From the NCBI GenBank assembly GCA_902523185.1, contig CABYYJ010000002.1:1-64000 (forward strand): 64,000 nt of DNA, in the 5' to 3' direction. Each line of letters begins with the position of its first letter. Within the stretch, counting starts at the first letter, position 1. Origin of the DNA: an uncultured Pelagibacteraceae bacterium. GTDB lineage: Bacteria; Pseudomonadota; Alphaproteobacteria; Pelagibacterales; Pelagibacteraceae. Made by a program: the position numbers and the translations under genes. Under the pieces are notes generated by a model. That model saw only the letters and a program-made list of their open reading frames with translations, was not told the origin of the DNA and did no database searches. Below are positions 9,087-17,507 of this stretch, piece by piece.

Positions 9087-9857
9087 ATGAGAAAATTAGG
9101 TCTTCTAGCTTTAGCAGCTGTTGCCTTTTTAGGTATTACTAGCTCAGCTAACGCAGCGACTGCCATGTTACAAACAAATGATTTCGTAGGAATTTCATTT
9201 TGGCTTGTATCAATGGGAATGATTGCTACAACTGTGTTTTTCTTTTTAGAAAGAGGTACTGTTGCGGCATCATGGAGAACATCTTTAACAGTAGCTGGAC
9301 TTGTAACTGGTGTTGCATTCGTTCACTACATGTATATGAGAGAAGTTTGGGTGTCTACAGGTGACTCACCGACGGTATACAGATATATCGACTGGTTAAT
9401 CACGGTGCCACTTCAAATGATAGAATTCTATCTAATCTTGGCAGCTGTTAGAAAGGTGCCAACTTCTATATTCTGGAAGCTATTAATTGGTTCATTAGTA
9501 ATGTTAATCGGTGGATACTTAGGTGAAGCTGGTTATATTCAACCATTTGTAGGTTTCGTAATTGGAATGGCTGGATGGATTTACATCTTGTTTGAAATAT
9601 TCTCAGGTGAAGCTGGTACAATGGCAGCTAAAGCTGGTAACAAAGCAATGGCTACAGCGTTCAGCGCTATGAGAATAATCGTAACTATTGGTTGGGCAAT
9701 TTATCCTTTAGGATATATTTTTGGTTACCTAACTGGTGGTGTTGATGCAAATGCTTTAAACGTAATATATAATTTAGCTGACTTTATTAACAAGATCGCT
9801 TTTGGTCTAGTAATCTGGGCAGCAGCAATGCAGAACACAAGACTATCATCTAGATAA
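9087..9857 (+). CDS. Proteorhodopsin, predicted blue-absorbing proton pump
   Basis: A retinal-binding, light-driven proton pump of 256 aa in the inner membrane. Residues 1-23 (ending ANA) form a signal peptide, followed by seven hydrophobic helices. Key residues: His80, Asp102 (Schiff-base counter-ion/proton acceptor, in RYIDWLITVP), Glu113 (cytoplasmic proton donor) and Lys236 (retinal Schiff base, in ADFINKIAFG). These correspond to H75, D97, E108 and K231 of the reference protein. The spectral tuning site (position 105 of the reference) is Gln110, which indicates a blue-tuned pigment. An unusually strong SD (GAGGGAGG) precedes the ATG, and a terminator follows directly, so it is probably a highly expressed single-gene transcript. 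No retinal biosynthesis genes are in this window. Confidence 0.97.
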   Translation: MRKLGLLALAAVAFLGITSSANAATAMLQTNDFVGISFWLVSMGMIATTVFFFLERGTVAASWRTSLTVAGLVTGVAFVHYMYMREVWVSTGDSPTVYRYIDWLITVPLQMIEFYLILAAVRKVPTSIFWKLLIGSLVMLIGGYLGEAGYIQPFVGFVIGMAGWIYILFEIFSGEAGTMAAKAGNKAMATAFSAMRIIVTIGWAIYPLGYIFGYLTGGVDANALNVIYNLADFINKIAFGLVIWAAAMQNTRLSSR

Positions 9858-9875
9858 TAGATAATTGACTTAAAA

Positions 9876-9913
9876 AAGGGCGGGTACATTTTGTGTACTT
9901 GCCCTTTTTTTTT
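9876..9913 (+). terminator. Rho-independent terminator of proteorhodopsin
   Basis: GGGCGGGTAC at 9878-9887 pairs with GTACTTGCCC at 9895-9904 (two G-U pairs) around a 7-nt loop, followed by nine T residues. This is the clearest intrinsic terminator in the window. It separates proteorhodopsin from the downstream redox genes. Confidence 0.85.
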
Positions 9914-9933
9914 AGATACTTATATTAAATATT

Positions 9934-10068
9934 ATGGAATTATCAAAACCTTACAAAGGAAGAGGAAAAAGAAAAATTAAAAAAATGCCATTTACCGTAA
10001 AAGGCTATATTTTATATTATGCCTTTTTCTGGGTAGTAATAATCTCGATTTATTTAGCTTATTACTAA
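9934..10068 (+). CDS. Small basic single-span membrane protein (44 aa), unrecognised
   Basis: An ATG frame of 44 codons lies between the proteorhodopsin terminator and the ferredoxin gene. The N-terminal half is strongly basic (KPYKGRGKRKIKKMP) and the C-terminal half is one hydrophobic, aromatic-rich segment (YILYYAFFWVVIISIYLAYY), so the predicted topology is cytoplasmic N-terminus with one membrane anchor. It ends 14 bp before the ferredoxin start and is probably its operon leader gene. I do not recognise the family. A role beside proteorhodopsin or ferredoxin is only suggested by position. Confidence 0.6.
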   Translation: MELSKPYKGRGKRKIKKMPFTVKGYILYYAFFWVVIISIYLAYY

Positions 10069-10082
10069 AAAAGAAAATAATT

Positions 10083-10403
10083 GTGCCAAAAATTAATTAT
10101 ATTAACAGTGAGGGTAACTCAAAGACAGTAGAAGTAGAAAATGGTTTATCTGTTATGGAAGGGGCTATTCAAAATGACATTCCAGGTATTGATGCAGATT
10201 GTGGAGGATCCATGGCTTGCGCTACTTGTCATGTTTATGTCGAGGAAAATTGGTTAAATAAACTTCCAAAAGCAGAAGACGCAGAAATAGATATGATTGA
10301 TATGGCATACGAACCAAAAAAAAATAGTAGATTAAGTTGTCAATTAATTGTAACGAATGAATTAGATGGATTAACAGTAACCACTCCAGCTAAACAGTCT
10401 TAA
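10083..10403 (+). CDS. 2Fe-2S ferredoxin (adrenodoxin type)
   Basis: A 106-aa one-electron carrier. Cys40, Cys46, Cys49 and Cys86 give the C-x5-C-x2-C...C pattern of adrenodoxin/Isc-type ferredoxins (DCGGSMACATCHVYV and SRLSCQL). The start codon is GTG at 10083, as the residues around it match typical N-termini and no closer ATG exists. Its TAA overlaps the next gene's ATG by one base (TAATG), indicating translational coupling with the reductase that probably supplies its electrons. Confidence 0.94.
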   Translation: MPKINYINSEGNSKTVEVENGLSVMEGAIQNDIPGIDADCGGSMACATCHVYVEENWLNKLPKAEDAEIDMIDMAYEPKKNSRLSCQLIVTNELDGLTVTTPAKQS

Positions 10404-11416
10404 TGAATAAAACTGATACAATAATAATTGGAGCTGGACCCGTTGGTTTGTTTGCAGTTCATCAATTAGGCATTAAAGGTCTTAAATCAGTAGTAATAGA
10501 TAATTTAGATAAACCAGGGGGTCAATGCATCGAGTTATATCCTGATAAACCGATTTATGACATTCCTGCAGTTCCAGAGTGCACTGGAGAAGAACTTACA
10601 AAAAAACTTTTAGAGCAAATAAAACCCTTTGAAACTAAATTTTTTTTAAATGAAAGAGTAGAGGAAGTAAAAAAAGATAAAAAGAATTGGATTATTAAAA
10701 CTAATAAAAATAATGAATTTGAAGCCCCCAATATTATTATCGCAGGCGGTGTAGGCTCTTTTGAGCCAAGAAAATTATCAGTTAAAGAAGCTGAAAAGTA
10801 TGAAGATAAATCTTTATTTTATGCTATCAGAGATAAAGCAAAATTTAAAAATAAAACAATTTCAATCTTTGGAGGCGGAGACTCAGCTTTAGACTGGGCT
10901 TTAGAGCTTTCTAAATTTTCCCGTATAACTCTTATTCATAGAAGAAATGAATTTAGAGGAGCTGCACATACTTTATCTGAAATTAAAAAACTTGAGAGTG
11001 AAGGAAAAATTTCAGTTAAAACACCATGTCAACTAGTGTCAATTGAGGGAGATAAACAGTTAAAATCTATTTCAATAAAGTTTGACGATGGAAAAGTTGA
11101 AAATATTAAAACAGATATTATTTTAAGTTTCTTTGGCTTGGTAATGAAGCTTGGTCCTATAGCTGAATGGGGTTTAAGTATGAATAAAAAAACTATTGAT
11201 GTAAACTCTGAAAATTTTGAAACTAATAAAAAAGGGATATTCGCAGTAGGGGATATTTGTAACTACCCTGGAAAATTAAAGTTGATACTTTCTGGATTTC
11301 ATGAAGTTGCGCTTGCTTCTGTAGAATGTTTTAAAAGAGCAAGACCGAATGAAAAGTACCGATTTGAATTTACTACATCTTCAAAAATAATACATGAGAG
11401 ACTTGGAAAAAAATGA
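10403..11416 (+). CDS. Ferredoxin/flavodoxin-NADP+ reductase, thioredoxin-reductase-like type
   Basis: A 337-aa FAD/NAD(P)H enzyme of the TrxR-like ferredoxin-NADP reductase family. An FAD-binding GAGPVGLF motif lies at residues 8-15, a second Rossmann motif GGGDSALDWALE near 157-168, and the C-terminal GIFAVGDICNYPGK flavin motif near 273. The redox CxxC of true thioredoxin reductases is absent, which supports ferredoxin rather than thioredoxin as partner. It is coupled to the upstream ferredoxin (1-bp overlap) and to the downstream GST (4-bp ATGA overlap). Automated annotation often mislabels this family trxB. Confidence 0.9.
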   Translation: MNKTDTIIIGAGPVGLFAVHQLGIKGLKSVVIDNLDKPGGQCIELYPDKPIYDIPAVPECTGEELTKKLLEQIKPFETKFFLNERVEEVKKDKKNWIIKTNKNNEFEAPNIIIAGGVGSFEPRKLSVKEAEKYEDKSLFYAIRDKAKFKNKTISIFGGGDSALDWALELSKFSRITLIHRRNEFRGAAHTLSEIKKLESEGKISVKTPCQLVSIEGDKQLKSISIKFDDGKVENIKTDIILSFFGLVMKLGPIAEWGLSMNKKTIDVNSENFETNKKGIFAVGDICNYPGKLKLILSGFHEVALASVECFKRARPNEKYRFEFTTSSKIIHERLGKK

Positions 11417-12039
11417 TTGAGTTACTTACCGCTAATACTCCAAATGGTAAGAAAATTTCAATAATGCTCGAGGAAATTCAATTTGATTATAAAGTAACTA
11501 AAATAAATATTAATAAAAATGAGCAATTTAAACCAGAATTTAAAAAAATAAGTCCATTTGCGAAAATACCAGTGATAATTGATCACACTAATAATAAAAC
11601 AATCTTCGAGTCCGGAGCAATTTTGATTTATTTAGGAGAAAAAAGTGGAAAATTTTACAATGAAAAAGAGAGGTTGGATATCAATCAATGGTTAATGGGG
11701 CAAATGGCATATGTTGGACCAATGTTGGGTCAACACCATCAGTTTCATCATTATAACCCAGGAAAAAGTGAATTTGGCGAAAAAAGGTATTTTGAAATAT
11801 CCAAGATTATTTATAAAGATCTTAATGAACGATTATCAATTTCAAAATATTTAGCTGGAAATAACTATTCTATTGCAGATATTGCTACTTTCCCTTGGAT
11901 TGCCAGGCATGAATGGCATGATATAGGATTGAAAGATCATAAATATTTAAACAGATGGTATGAGCAAATTTCAAATCGTATAGCTGTTCAAAAGGGTTAT
12001 GATTTGTTAAATCGAGGTGAGCTAATTCCTAAAGCTTAA
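11413..12039 (+). CDS. Glutathione S-transferase family protein
   Basis: A 208-aa cytosolic GST-like protein. The N-terminal thioredoxin-fold domain (residues 1-80) includes TANTPNGKKISIMLEE and the cis-Pro/ESGAI glutathione-binding segment (KIPVI...FESGAILIYLGEKSG). The all-helical C-terminal domain has the YSIADIATFPW capping motif. It resembles the YfcG/YghU-type GSTs, some of which act as disulfide-bond reductases. It is last in the ferredoxin-reductase-GST operon and meets dksA at a shared TTAA stop. Its substrate is unknown. Confidence 0.88.
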   Translation: MIELLTANTPNGKKISIMLEEIQFDYKVTKININKNEQFKPEFKKISPFAKIPVIIDHTNNKTIFESGAILIYLGEKSGKFYNEKERLDINQWLMGQMAYVGPMLGQHHQFHHYNPGKSEFGEKRYFEISKIIYKDLNERLSISKYLAGNNYSIADIATFPWIARHEWHDIGLKDHKYLNRWYEQISNRIAVQKGYDLLNRGELIPKA

Positions 12040-12461
12040 TCGTCAACAAATATTTTTTCGTCTCTCTCATGCCTTTCTTGTGCTTCTATGGACAAGGTAG
12101 CAACTGGTCTTGCCATAAGTCTCTTTAATCCTATTGGCTCTCCAGTTTCTTCGCAAAATCCATATGTACCATCTTTCAATCTTTGAAGAGCAGAGTTTAT
12201 TTTAGAAATTAGTTTTCTGCTTCTATTAAGTGCTTTCATTTCTACCGATTTATCTGTGTATGAAGATGCTTGATCCACCATATCCGCTGAGGAAACATTA
12301 TCGTCTGATGAATTTAGAATATTTCCTATATTATTAGCTTTAATAATATCTTTTTTCCAATTTAATAACTCATCAGTAAAAAACTTTTTATGTTTAGCAC
12401 ACATATATTTTTCTTTTGAATTTGGAATATATTTCTTTTTAATACTTGTTTTTTTTGGCAT
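12036..12461 (-). CDS. dksA: DksA/TraR-family transcription factor with a degenerate zinc site
   Basis: DksA binds the RNA polymerase secondary channel and, with ppGpp, resets transcription in starvation. The 141-aa protein has the coiled-coil region (about 25-95) and a C-terminal globular motif (YGFCEETGEPIGLKRL). Of the four canonical zinc cysteines only Cys103 is kept; the other positions are Thr106, Ser124 and Ala127 at the canonical C-x2-C-x17-C-x2-C spacing. One-cysteine DksA proteins are known in Alphaproteobacteria, so this is probably functional without zinc. A strong promoter lies just upstream. Confidence 0.9.
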   Translation of the reverse strand: MPKKTSIKKKYIPNSKEKYMCAKHKKFFTDELLNWKKDIIKANNIGNILNSSDDNVSSADMVDQASSYTDKSVEMKALNRSRKLISKINSALQRLKDGTYGFCEETGEPIGLKRLMARPVATLSIEAQERHERDEKIFVDD

Positions 12462-12476
12462 TTTTTAAATTTGGGC

Positions 12477-12504
12477 AGTATATGTTTGATTTTTGTCGTG
12501 TCAA
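12477..12504 (-). promoter_or_regulatory. Sigma70 promoter of dksA
   Basis: Read on the minus strand, TTGACA (12499-12504), a 16-bp spacer and TATACT (12477-12482) make a near-consensus promoter. The start of transcription would fall about 10 bp before the dksA ATG, giving a very short leader. This is the best promoter match in the window. Confidence 0.65.
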
Positions 12505-12533
12505 TAGCTTAAAAATTGTAATAATTTCTTTTA

Positions 12534-13907
12534 ATGATTGATAAAAAAAATATTTATAAAGCTTATTATTTATTTTTGTTCTTACATTTAGGCATTTGGA
12601 TAGCTATTCCTTATTTTTCTAATATTAATCTTCCTTTGGATACAATCGAGGCTCTAGCCTGGGGCAGCGATTTAAAATGGGGCTATAGCAAACACCCACC
12701 CTTAAGTGCTTTTTTTGCTGAGATTTTTTTTCAAATATTCGGCAATCAAGACTGGGCTTTTTACATGTTAAGTCAGATATTTGTACTGACTGCCTTTATT
12801 GCTATTTTTGAATTATCAAATAGTTTACTTGAAAATAAAAATTTAGCATTAATTTCAATACTATTGTTAGAGGGAATTTACTTTTATAATTTTACATCAC
12901 CTGAATTTAACGTAAATGTAAGTCAACTTCCTTTTTGGGCATTGAGCATTTTATTCTCTTACCGGTGTATAAAATTAAATCAAACAAAAGACTACATTTT
13001 TCTTGGAATATTTTTAGGACTAGGAGTTTTATCGAAATATTTATTTATCTATCTTGCATCAGGAATTTATCTCTCGTTTTTTTATTTCTATTTAAATGAA
13101 AAAAAAGATAAATTATTAAACGTTTTATTAAGTGGAATTATATTTCTAATTATCCTTATGCCACATTTATTTTGGCTTTCTCAAAATGATTTCTCTACTA
13201 TTTCATATGGTTTTAAAAGAACTGGTGGAGTTGGAGATTTGACTGATCACCTGATTTACCCAATTTTATTTTTTTTAAAACAATTAGGAATATTAATCCC
13301 ATTTTTTATTATGGGTTTTTGTCTGATTAATAAGTTTAATATGAAAATTGATTTAAAAGATAAGAAAACCTTATTTTTAAATTTTACAGTTATCGTCCCA
13401 ATAATTTTAATGATAATTACCTCAATGATAATGGGAGCAAAAATAAGAACTATGTGGATGACTCCTTTTTATTTAGCACTCGGTACATTATTTTTAATGT
13501 TATTTAAAAAACAAATTAATCTTAAAAAACTTAAAAAATTTTATTTGGTCTTTTTATTTATTTTTACTTTTTCACCGTTTACTTATTTAACTATTTCATT
13601 GTTAGATGATACAAAAAGAACTGATTATCCAGGAAAAGAAATTTCAAGACTTGTTCAAAACAAATGGAATGATAATTTTGTGAATGATATAAAGATTGTT
13701 ATAGGAGATGAGTGGTCAGCAGGTAATTTATCCTATCACCTTAAATCCAGACCAGTGTGGGTAAACGATCTAAAGAAAAAAGGGTTAACTATCACAGATG
13801 ATCAAGGAGTAATTTATACTGGGAATCCCAAAATATTGAAAAAAGTTTGTCCCGGTGTATTTGGATCAATAAAGCCAGTCGGTTATTGTATGATTGGAAA
13901 AAGATGA
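12534..13907 (+). CDS. Glycosyltransferase family 39-like integral membrane protein
   Basis: A 457-aa membrane protein with about ten hydrophobic segments. The first loop contains DTIEALAWGSDLKWGYSKHPPLS, the acidic and HPPLS features of ArnT/PMT-type (GT39) glycosyltransferases that use lipid-linked sugars at the periplasmic face. The C-terminal soluble tail (from about residue 370) is typical of the family. Its stop overlaps the start of a GT2 enzyme (ATGA), so the pair probably makes and transfers a lipid-linked sugar for envelope modification. Donor and acceptor are unknown. Confidence 0.82.
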   Translation: MIDKKNIYKAYYLFLFLHLGIWIAIPYFSNINLPLDTIEALAWGSDLKWGYSKHPPLSAFFAEIFFQIFGNQDWAFYMLSQIFVLTAFIAIFELSNSLLENKNLALISILLLEGIYFYNFTSPEFNVNVSQLPFWALSILFSYRCIKLNQTKDYIFLGIFLGLGVLSKYLFIYLASGIYLSFFYFYLNEKKDKLLNVLLSGIIFLIILMPHLFWLSQNDFSTISYGFKRTGGVGDLTDHLIYPILFFLKQLGILIPFFIMGFCLINKFNMKIDLKDKKTLFLNFTVIVPIILMIITSMIMGAKIRTMWMTPFYLALGTLFLMLFKKQINLKKLKKFYLVFLFIFTFSPFTYLTISLLDDTKRTDYPGKEISRLVQNKWNDNFVNDIKIVIGDEWSAGNLSYHLKSRPVWVNDLKKKGLTITDDQGVIYTGNPKILKKVCPGVFGSIKPVGYCMIGKR

Positions 13908-14776
13908 AAAAGTTTTTAATTATAATTCCTGTATATAATGATTGGGAATCACTTAAAAAATTACTTAATCAGATAGATGAAACTATAAAAGATTACGATT
14001 TTTTAGAGGTTCAATGCATCATAGTAAATGATGCATCAAATTTGAAAGAGCCAAAAATAATAAAGCCAAAAAATATTAAATTTATAAAAATTATGAACAT
14101 GAAAGAAAATAGAGGTCATGCCAGATGTAATGCTTTTGGGATAAGATACGCTTTTCAAAATGAAGAATTTGACTATCTAATATTAATGGATGGAGACGGT
14201 GAAGACAGGCCTATTGAAATAAAAAGTTTCATTGATAAAATTCAGAACGAGCCAGATAAGTCTGTTGTAGCAAAAAGAGTAAAACGATCTGAAGGGTTGA
14301 TTTTTCAAAATCTTTATACTTTACATAAGTTAATTACTTTAATTTTCACTGGTAAAAAAATTAATTTCGGTAATTATAGTTGTCTGACAAAAATGGATGT
14401 TGAAAAAATTTTCTCAAAAGCAAGTTTATGGAGTTCATATTCTGGAACAATAAAAAAATATATAAAAAATTATAACGAAATTAATTCTTCAAGAGGTCTG
14501 AGATATTTTGGTCCATCAAAAATGTCATTAATTAACCTAATAGTTCACTCATTTTCAATAATTGCGGTATTTAGATATCAAGTTTTATTAAGATCATGCA
14601 TAATTATGTCCTTGATGATCTATTTGAGTTTAAATTTTGGCATAAATTTATTTTTTTTTAAAGTAATTTTATCAATTTTTTGTCTGATAATTTTTATTGT
14701 CTCAATGCGCGAAAAAAAAGCAGAACTTTTGAATAGTCAAGAAAATTTGAATAATGAAAAAATAGTAACACACTAA
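13904..14776 (+). CDS. Glycosyltransferase family 2 (polyprenyl-phosphate sugar transferase-like)
   Basis: From the ATG at 13904 (which overlaps the previous stop by 4 bp) the protein is 290 aa. A frame open from 13847 is out of phase with the previous gene's coding end and adds unlike residues. The GT-A fold shows FLIIIPVYNDWESL at the N-terminus, ENRGHARCNAFGIRYAF, and the metal/nucleotide motif LILMDGDGEDRP. Two hydrophobic segments near the C-terminus (about 195-265) suggest membrane anchoring, as in dolichyl/undecaprenyl-phosphate mannose or glucose synthases. It likely supplies the adjacent GT39 enzyme. Confidence 0.85.
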   Translation: MKKFLIIIPVYNDWESLKKLLNQIDETIKDYDFLEVQCIIVNDASNLKEPKIIKPKNIKFIKIMNMKENRGHARCNAFGIRYAFQNEEFDYLILMDGDGEDRPIEIKSFIDKIQNEPDKSVVAKRVKRSEGLIFQNLYTLHKLITLIFTGKKINFGNYSCLTKMDVEKIFSKASLWSSYSGTIKKYIKNYNEINSSRGLRYFGPSKMSLINLIVHSFSIIAVFRYQVLLRSCIIMSLMIYLSLNFGINLFFFKVILSIFCLIIFIVSMREKKAELLNSQENLNNEKIVTH

Positions 14777-14900
14777 AAAGTTGTAATTTGAGTCTTTAAT
14801 AGAATCAAACAAGAATCAAAAAGAGAACATTGCCGTATACTTTTGGACTATTGTGGATATTACAAAACACAGGTAGTGTCTTTATAGGAGGTGAGAATTA
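14777..14900 (+). promoter_or_regulatory. Leader region with hairpin and perfect Shine-Dalgarno before the GFA-family gene
   Basis: This 124-bp gap is unusually long for this genome. It contains a small hairpin (AAAACAC 14864-14870, loop AGGTA, GTGTCTTT 14876-14883 with one bulge). AGGAGGTGA at 14886-14894 follows directly and is an exact complement of the usual 16S 3' end. Such a strong site is uncommon here. No clear -35/-10 pair was identified. Confidence 0.45.
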
Positions 14901-15260
14901 ATGAAAAAATTAAAATGTCATTGTGGTGCTGTTGAGGCTGAAATCAAAATTAATGAAATCTCAAAAAGTTTAAAGTGCAACTGCTCTATCTGCAAAAGAA
15001 AAGGAGCAATAATGTCTATGGTAAATAATGAGAACTTTAAAATAATTCGAGGGGAAGACAAATTAAAGCTTTATCAATTTCACTCCAAAATAGCTAAACA
15101 CTTTTTTTGCTCTATATGTGGAATTTACACCCATCACAACCCGAGATCTAATCCATCTATGACAGGTTTTAACCTAGGTTGTATAGATGTAATTGACACT
15201 TTTGATTTAAAAGATATTCAAATTAATGATGGTCAAAATCATCCATTAGATAAAAAATAA
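14901..15260 (+). CDS. GFA/CENP-V-family zinc protein
   Basis: A 119-aa protein of the glutathione-dependent formaldehyde-activating (GFA)-like fold. The zinc-binding cysteines are visible as CHC (residues 6-8), CNCSIC (27-32) and CSIC (about 71-74). These are the two zinc sites of the family. Most members lack demonstrated formaldehyde activity, so the substrate is not known, though C1 and glutathione chemistry would fit a SAR11 cell that oxidises methylated compounds. It is preceded by a perfect SD and followed 3 bp later by the glycerate kinase gene. Confidence 0.85.
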   Translation: MKKLKCHCGAVEAEIKINEISKSLKCNCSICKRKGAIMSMVNNENFKIIRGEDKLKLYQFHSKIAKHFFCSICGIYTHHNPRSNPSMTGFNLGCIDVIDTFDLKDIQINDGQNHPLDKK

Positions 15261-15263
15261 TAG

Positions 15264-16181
15264 ATGTATAATAAAAATATTAACTATCAGAGAGTAAAAG
15301 ATAGATATTTAGATTTTATAAAATCTCAGGAAGTATTATCCGAACCTTTTAGGGACAAAATTGGTCAGTTAAATAATTTTTATTTACCGTTAAGCAAAAA
15401 AATCTTTCAAAATTTTATAAGAAATAAAAAGACAAAAATTGTTGGTCTTACTGGCGGGCAAGGGTCTGGGAAATCAACTATTTCAAATATTTTAAAAATT
15501 ATTTTAAAAAATGGTTTTAATTTAAATACTGTTATTTTTTCTATTGATGATTTTTATAAAACGTTTAATGAAAGAAGAAAAATGTCAATAAAAGTAAGTC
15601 CTCTTTTTATCACACGTGGCGTTCCCGGTACTCATGATACAAATTTACTATACGATTGTATTAAAAATCTAAAAAAATCCAGCTTTAAAAGTATTGATAT
15701 ACCAAAATTTGATAAGGCAATTGATGATAGGTTACCCAAATCCAGTTGGCAAAAGATCAAAAAAAAACCAGATATTGTGATATTCGAAGGATGGTGTGTT
15801 GGAGTTTCACCTCAAAAAAATAAAGATTTAATTAGACCAATAAATACTTTAGAAAAAGAAAAAGATAAAAAAAGAATATGGAGGAACAAGGTAAACGAAG
15901 AGATAAAAGTTAAATATAAAAAAATATTTAAACTAATTGATACAAATATCTTTCTTCAAGTCCCAAGTTTTAAACATGTATATAAATGGAGATTGTTACA
16001 AGAGAAAAAATTAAGATTATCATCCAAAGGAAAAAAAATAATGACTAAAAGTCAAGTTAAAGAATTTATAATGTTTTACGAAAGACTAACAAAACATATG
16101 TTAAAATCTTTCAATAAAAAAGCAGAATGTGTAATAAGAATAGATGAAAAACATAAATTAAACTCAATTAAATTTAATTAA
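15264..16181 (+). CDS. D-glycerate 3-kinase-like P-loop kinase
   Basis: A 305-aa kinase with a clear Walker A (GLTGGQGSGKST, about residues 66-77) and the segment IFSIDDFYKTFNERR, followed by TRGVPGTHD and VIFEGWCVGV. This order matches the plant-type glycerate kinase (GLYK)/YggC family related to phosphoribulokinase and uridine kinase. It would phosphorylate D-glycerate to 3-phosphoglycerate, returning glyoxylate-derived carbon to central metabolism. It abuts the downstream TolC-like gene with no gap. Confidence 0.82.
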   Translation: MYNKNINYQRVKDRYLDFIKSQEVLSEPFRDKIGQLNNFYLPLSKKIFQNFIRNKKTKIVGLTGGQGSGKSTISNILKIILKNGFNLNTVIFSIDDFYKTFNERRKMSIKVSPLFITRGVPGTHDTNLLYDCIKNLKKSSFKSIDIPKFDKAIDDRLPKSSWQKIKKKPDIVIFEGWCVGVSPQKNKDLIRPINTLEKEKDKKRIWRNKVNEEIKVKYKKIFKLIDTNIFLQVPSFKHVYKWRLLQEKKLRLSSKGKKIMTKSQVKEFIMFYERLTKHMLKSFNKKAECVIRIDEKHKLNSIKFN

Positions 16182-17468
16182 ATGAAAAAATTTGTTTTTT
16201 TTTTAAGTTTATTAGCTATTACCAATTTAAATGCGAAAGAGAATTTAAAATTTTTTATTTCTAAAGCTATTAAAAATAACTTTCAATTAAATGCTGAAAG
16301 AAAAAATTTAGAGTCCGCAAAACAAGAAAAAAATATATCAAGAAGCGAATTTTTACCAAGTATCACTATATCTGGTAGTCAAACAAGTTCTACATCTTTT
16401 AATCAAACAGATCAAAACGGATCTAATCTTGCAGACTCAAGTTCCGATACAGAAAGTAAAAAAATTTCTATCGAGCAGAAAATTTTTACAGGTTTTAAAG
16501 GTGTTAACACTTTTAAAAAATCAGAGTTAGAAACTGAAAGAGCAAAATTAAAATTATTAAAAGTTGAACAACAAACTATTTTAGACACAGCTTTCGCGTA
16601 CTTTGATCTTATTTATAAATCGAAAAGTGAAACATTTAATTTACTGAATGTTGATTTATTTGAAAGACAGTTTGAGTTTGATAATGCAAGGCTTCAGAAA
16701 GGTCAGATAACTTTAACTGATTTAGCTCAATCTGAGTCTTCTTTAGCAGGTGCGAATGCTTATTTGATTAAAGCTAAGACGGAATTTCAATCCTCAAAAA
16801 CAAATTTTGAGAGAGTCACAAGAGAAAAAGTCCCAAACGCCAGTGACTTAAAAGAAAATATCATAATAGAATTACCTGACTCTTTAGAAACTTCTTTAGA
16901 GTTATCAAAATTGAAAAATCTCGACCTTTTGATCTCTAAATTAAATTTAGAAATCGCAAAAAAAAATTTAAATATTGAAAAAGCAAGATTGTCTCCTTCT
17001 GCGACTTTAGAACTCTCTAAGTCAGAACAAAAAGATTTTAGCTCCACTATTGATGAAAAAGATGATGAAATTGTTAAAGCTAAGATTTCTTGGCCAATTA
17101 TCAAAGGAGGTGAAAATATTTCATCCATCAAAAAATCTAATTTTAATAAGCAGCGAGCAGAACTAGTAGTTAAAGATTTGATAAATAAAGTAATTACAGA
17201 TACCTCTAATTCATGGTCAAAATATAAATCTTCAAAAAGTGTTCTTGATGCAACTAGAACTCAATTAAAAGCTGCTGAAATTGCAAACGAAGGTATCACT
17301 CTTGAATATGACTCTGGTAACACAAGAACTACACTTGAAGTTATTCAGTCTAGAAGCCTCTTACTTGATGCTAGAATAGCTTATGCAGAGGCACAAAGAG
17401 ATTTTATGGTCTCTCAATTCGAATTAGCTAATCAAATAGGATTTCTCTCAATAAACTCTATAAATTAG
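16182..17468 (+). CDS. tolC: TolC-family outer membrane efflux/secretion protein
   Basis: A 428-aa outer-membrane channel subunit. Residues 1-18 (ending LNAK) look like a signal peptide. The rest is long alternating helical and strand segments, with two internally repeated halves typical of OEP-family trimers. Conserved features include [23 protein letters not shown]-like helices and the C-terminal [33 protein letters not shown] motif. The partner transporter is not adjacent. It would serve type I secretion or efflux across the outer membrane. Confidence 0.88.
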   Translation: MKKFVFFLSLLAITNLNAKENLKFFISKAIKNNFQLNAERKNLESAKQEKNISRSEFLPSITISGSQTSSTSFNQTDQNGSNLADSSSDTESKKISIEQKIFTGFKGVNTFKKSELETERAKLKLLKVEQQTILDTAFAYFDLIYKSKSETFNLLNVDLFERQFEFDNARLQKGQITLTDLAQSESSLAGANAYLIKAKTEFQSSKTNFERVTREKVPNASDLKENIIIELPDSLETSLELSKLKNLDLLISKLNLEIAKKNLNIEKARLSPSATLELSKSEQKDFSSTIDEKDDEIVKAKISWPIIKGGENISSIKKSNFNKQRAELVVKDLINKVITDTSNSWSKYKSSKSVLDATRTQLKAAEIANEGITLEYDSGNTRTTLEVIQSRSLLLDARIAYAEAQRDFMVSQFELANQIGFLSINSIN

Positions 17469-17507
17469 AGGCTTTTTTGAAGATTAACTTTAATTTCTTG
17501 ATTAAAA

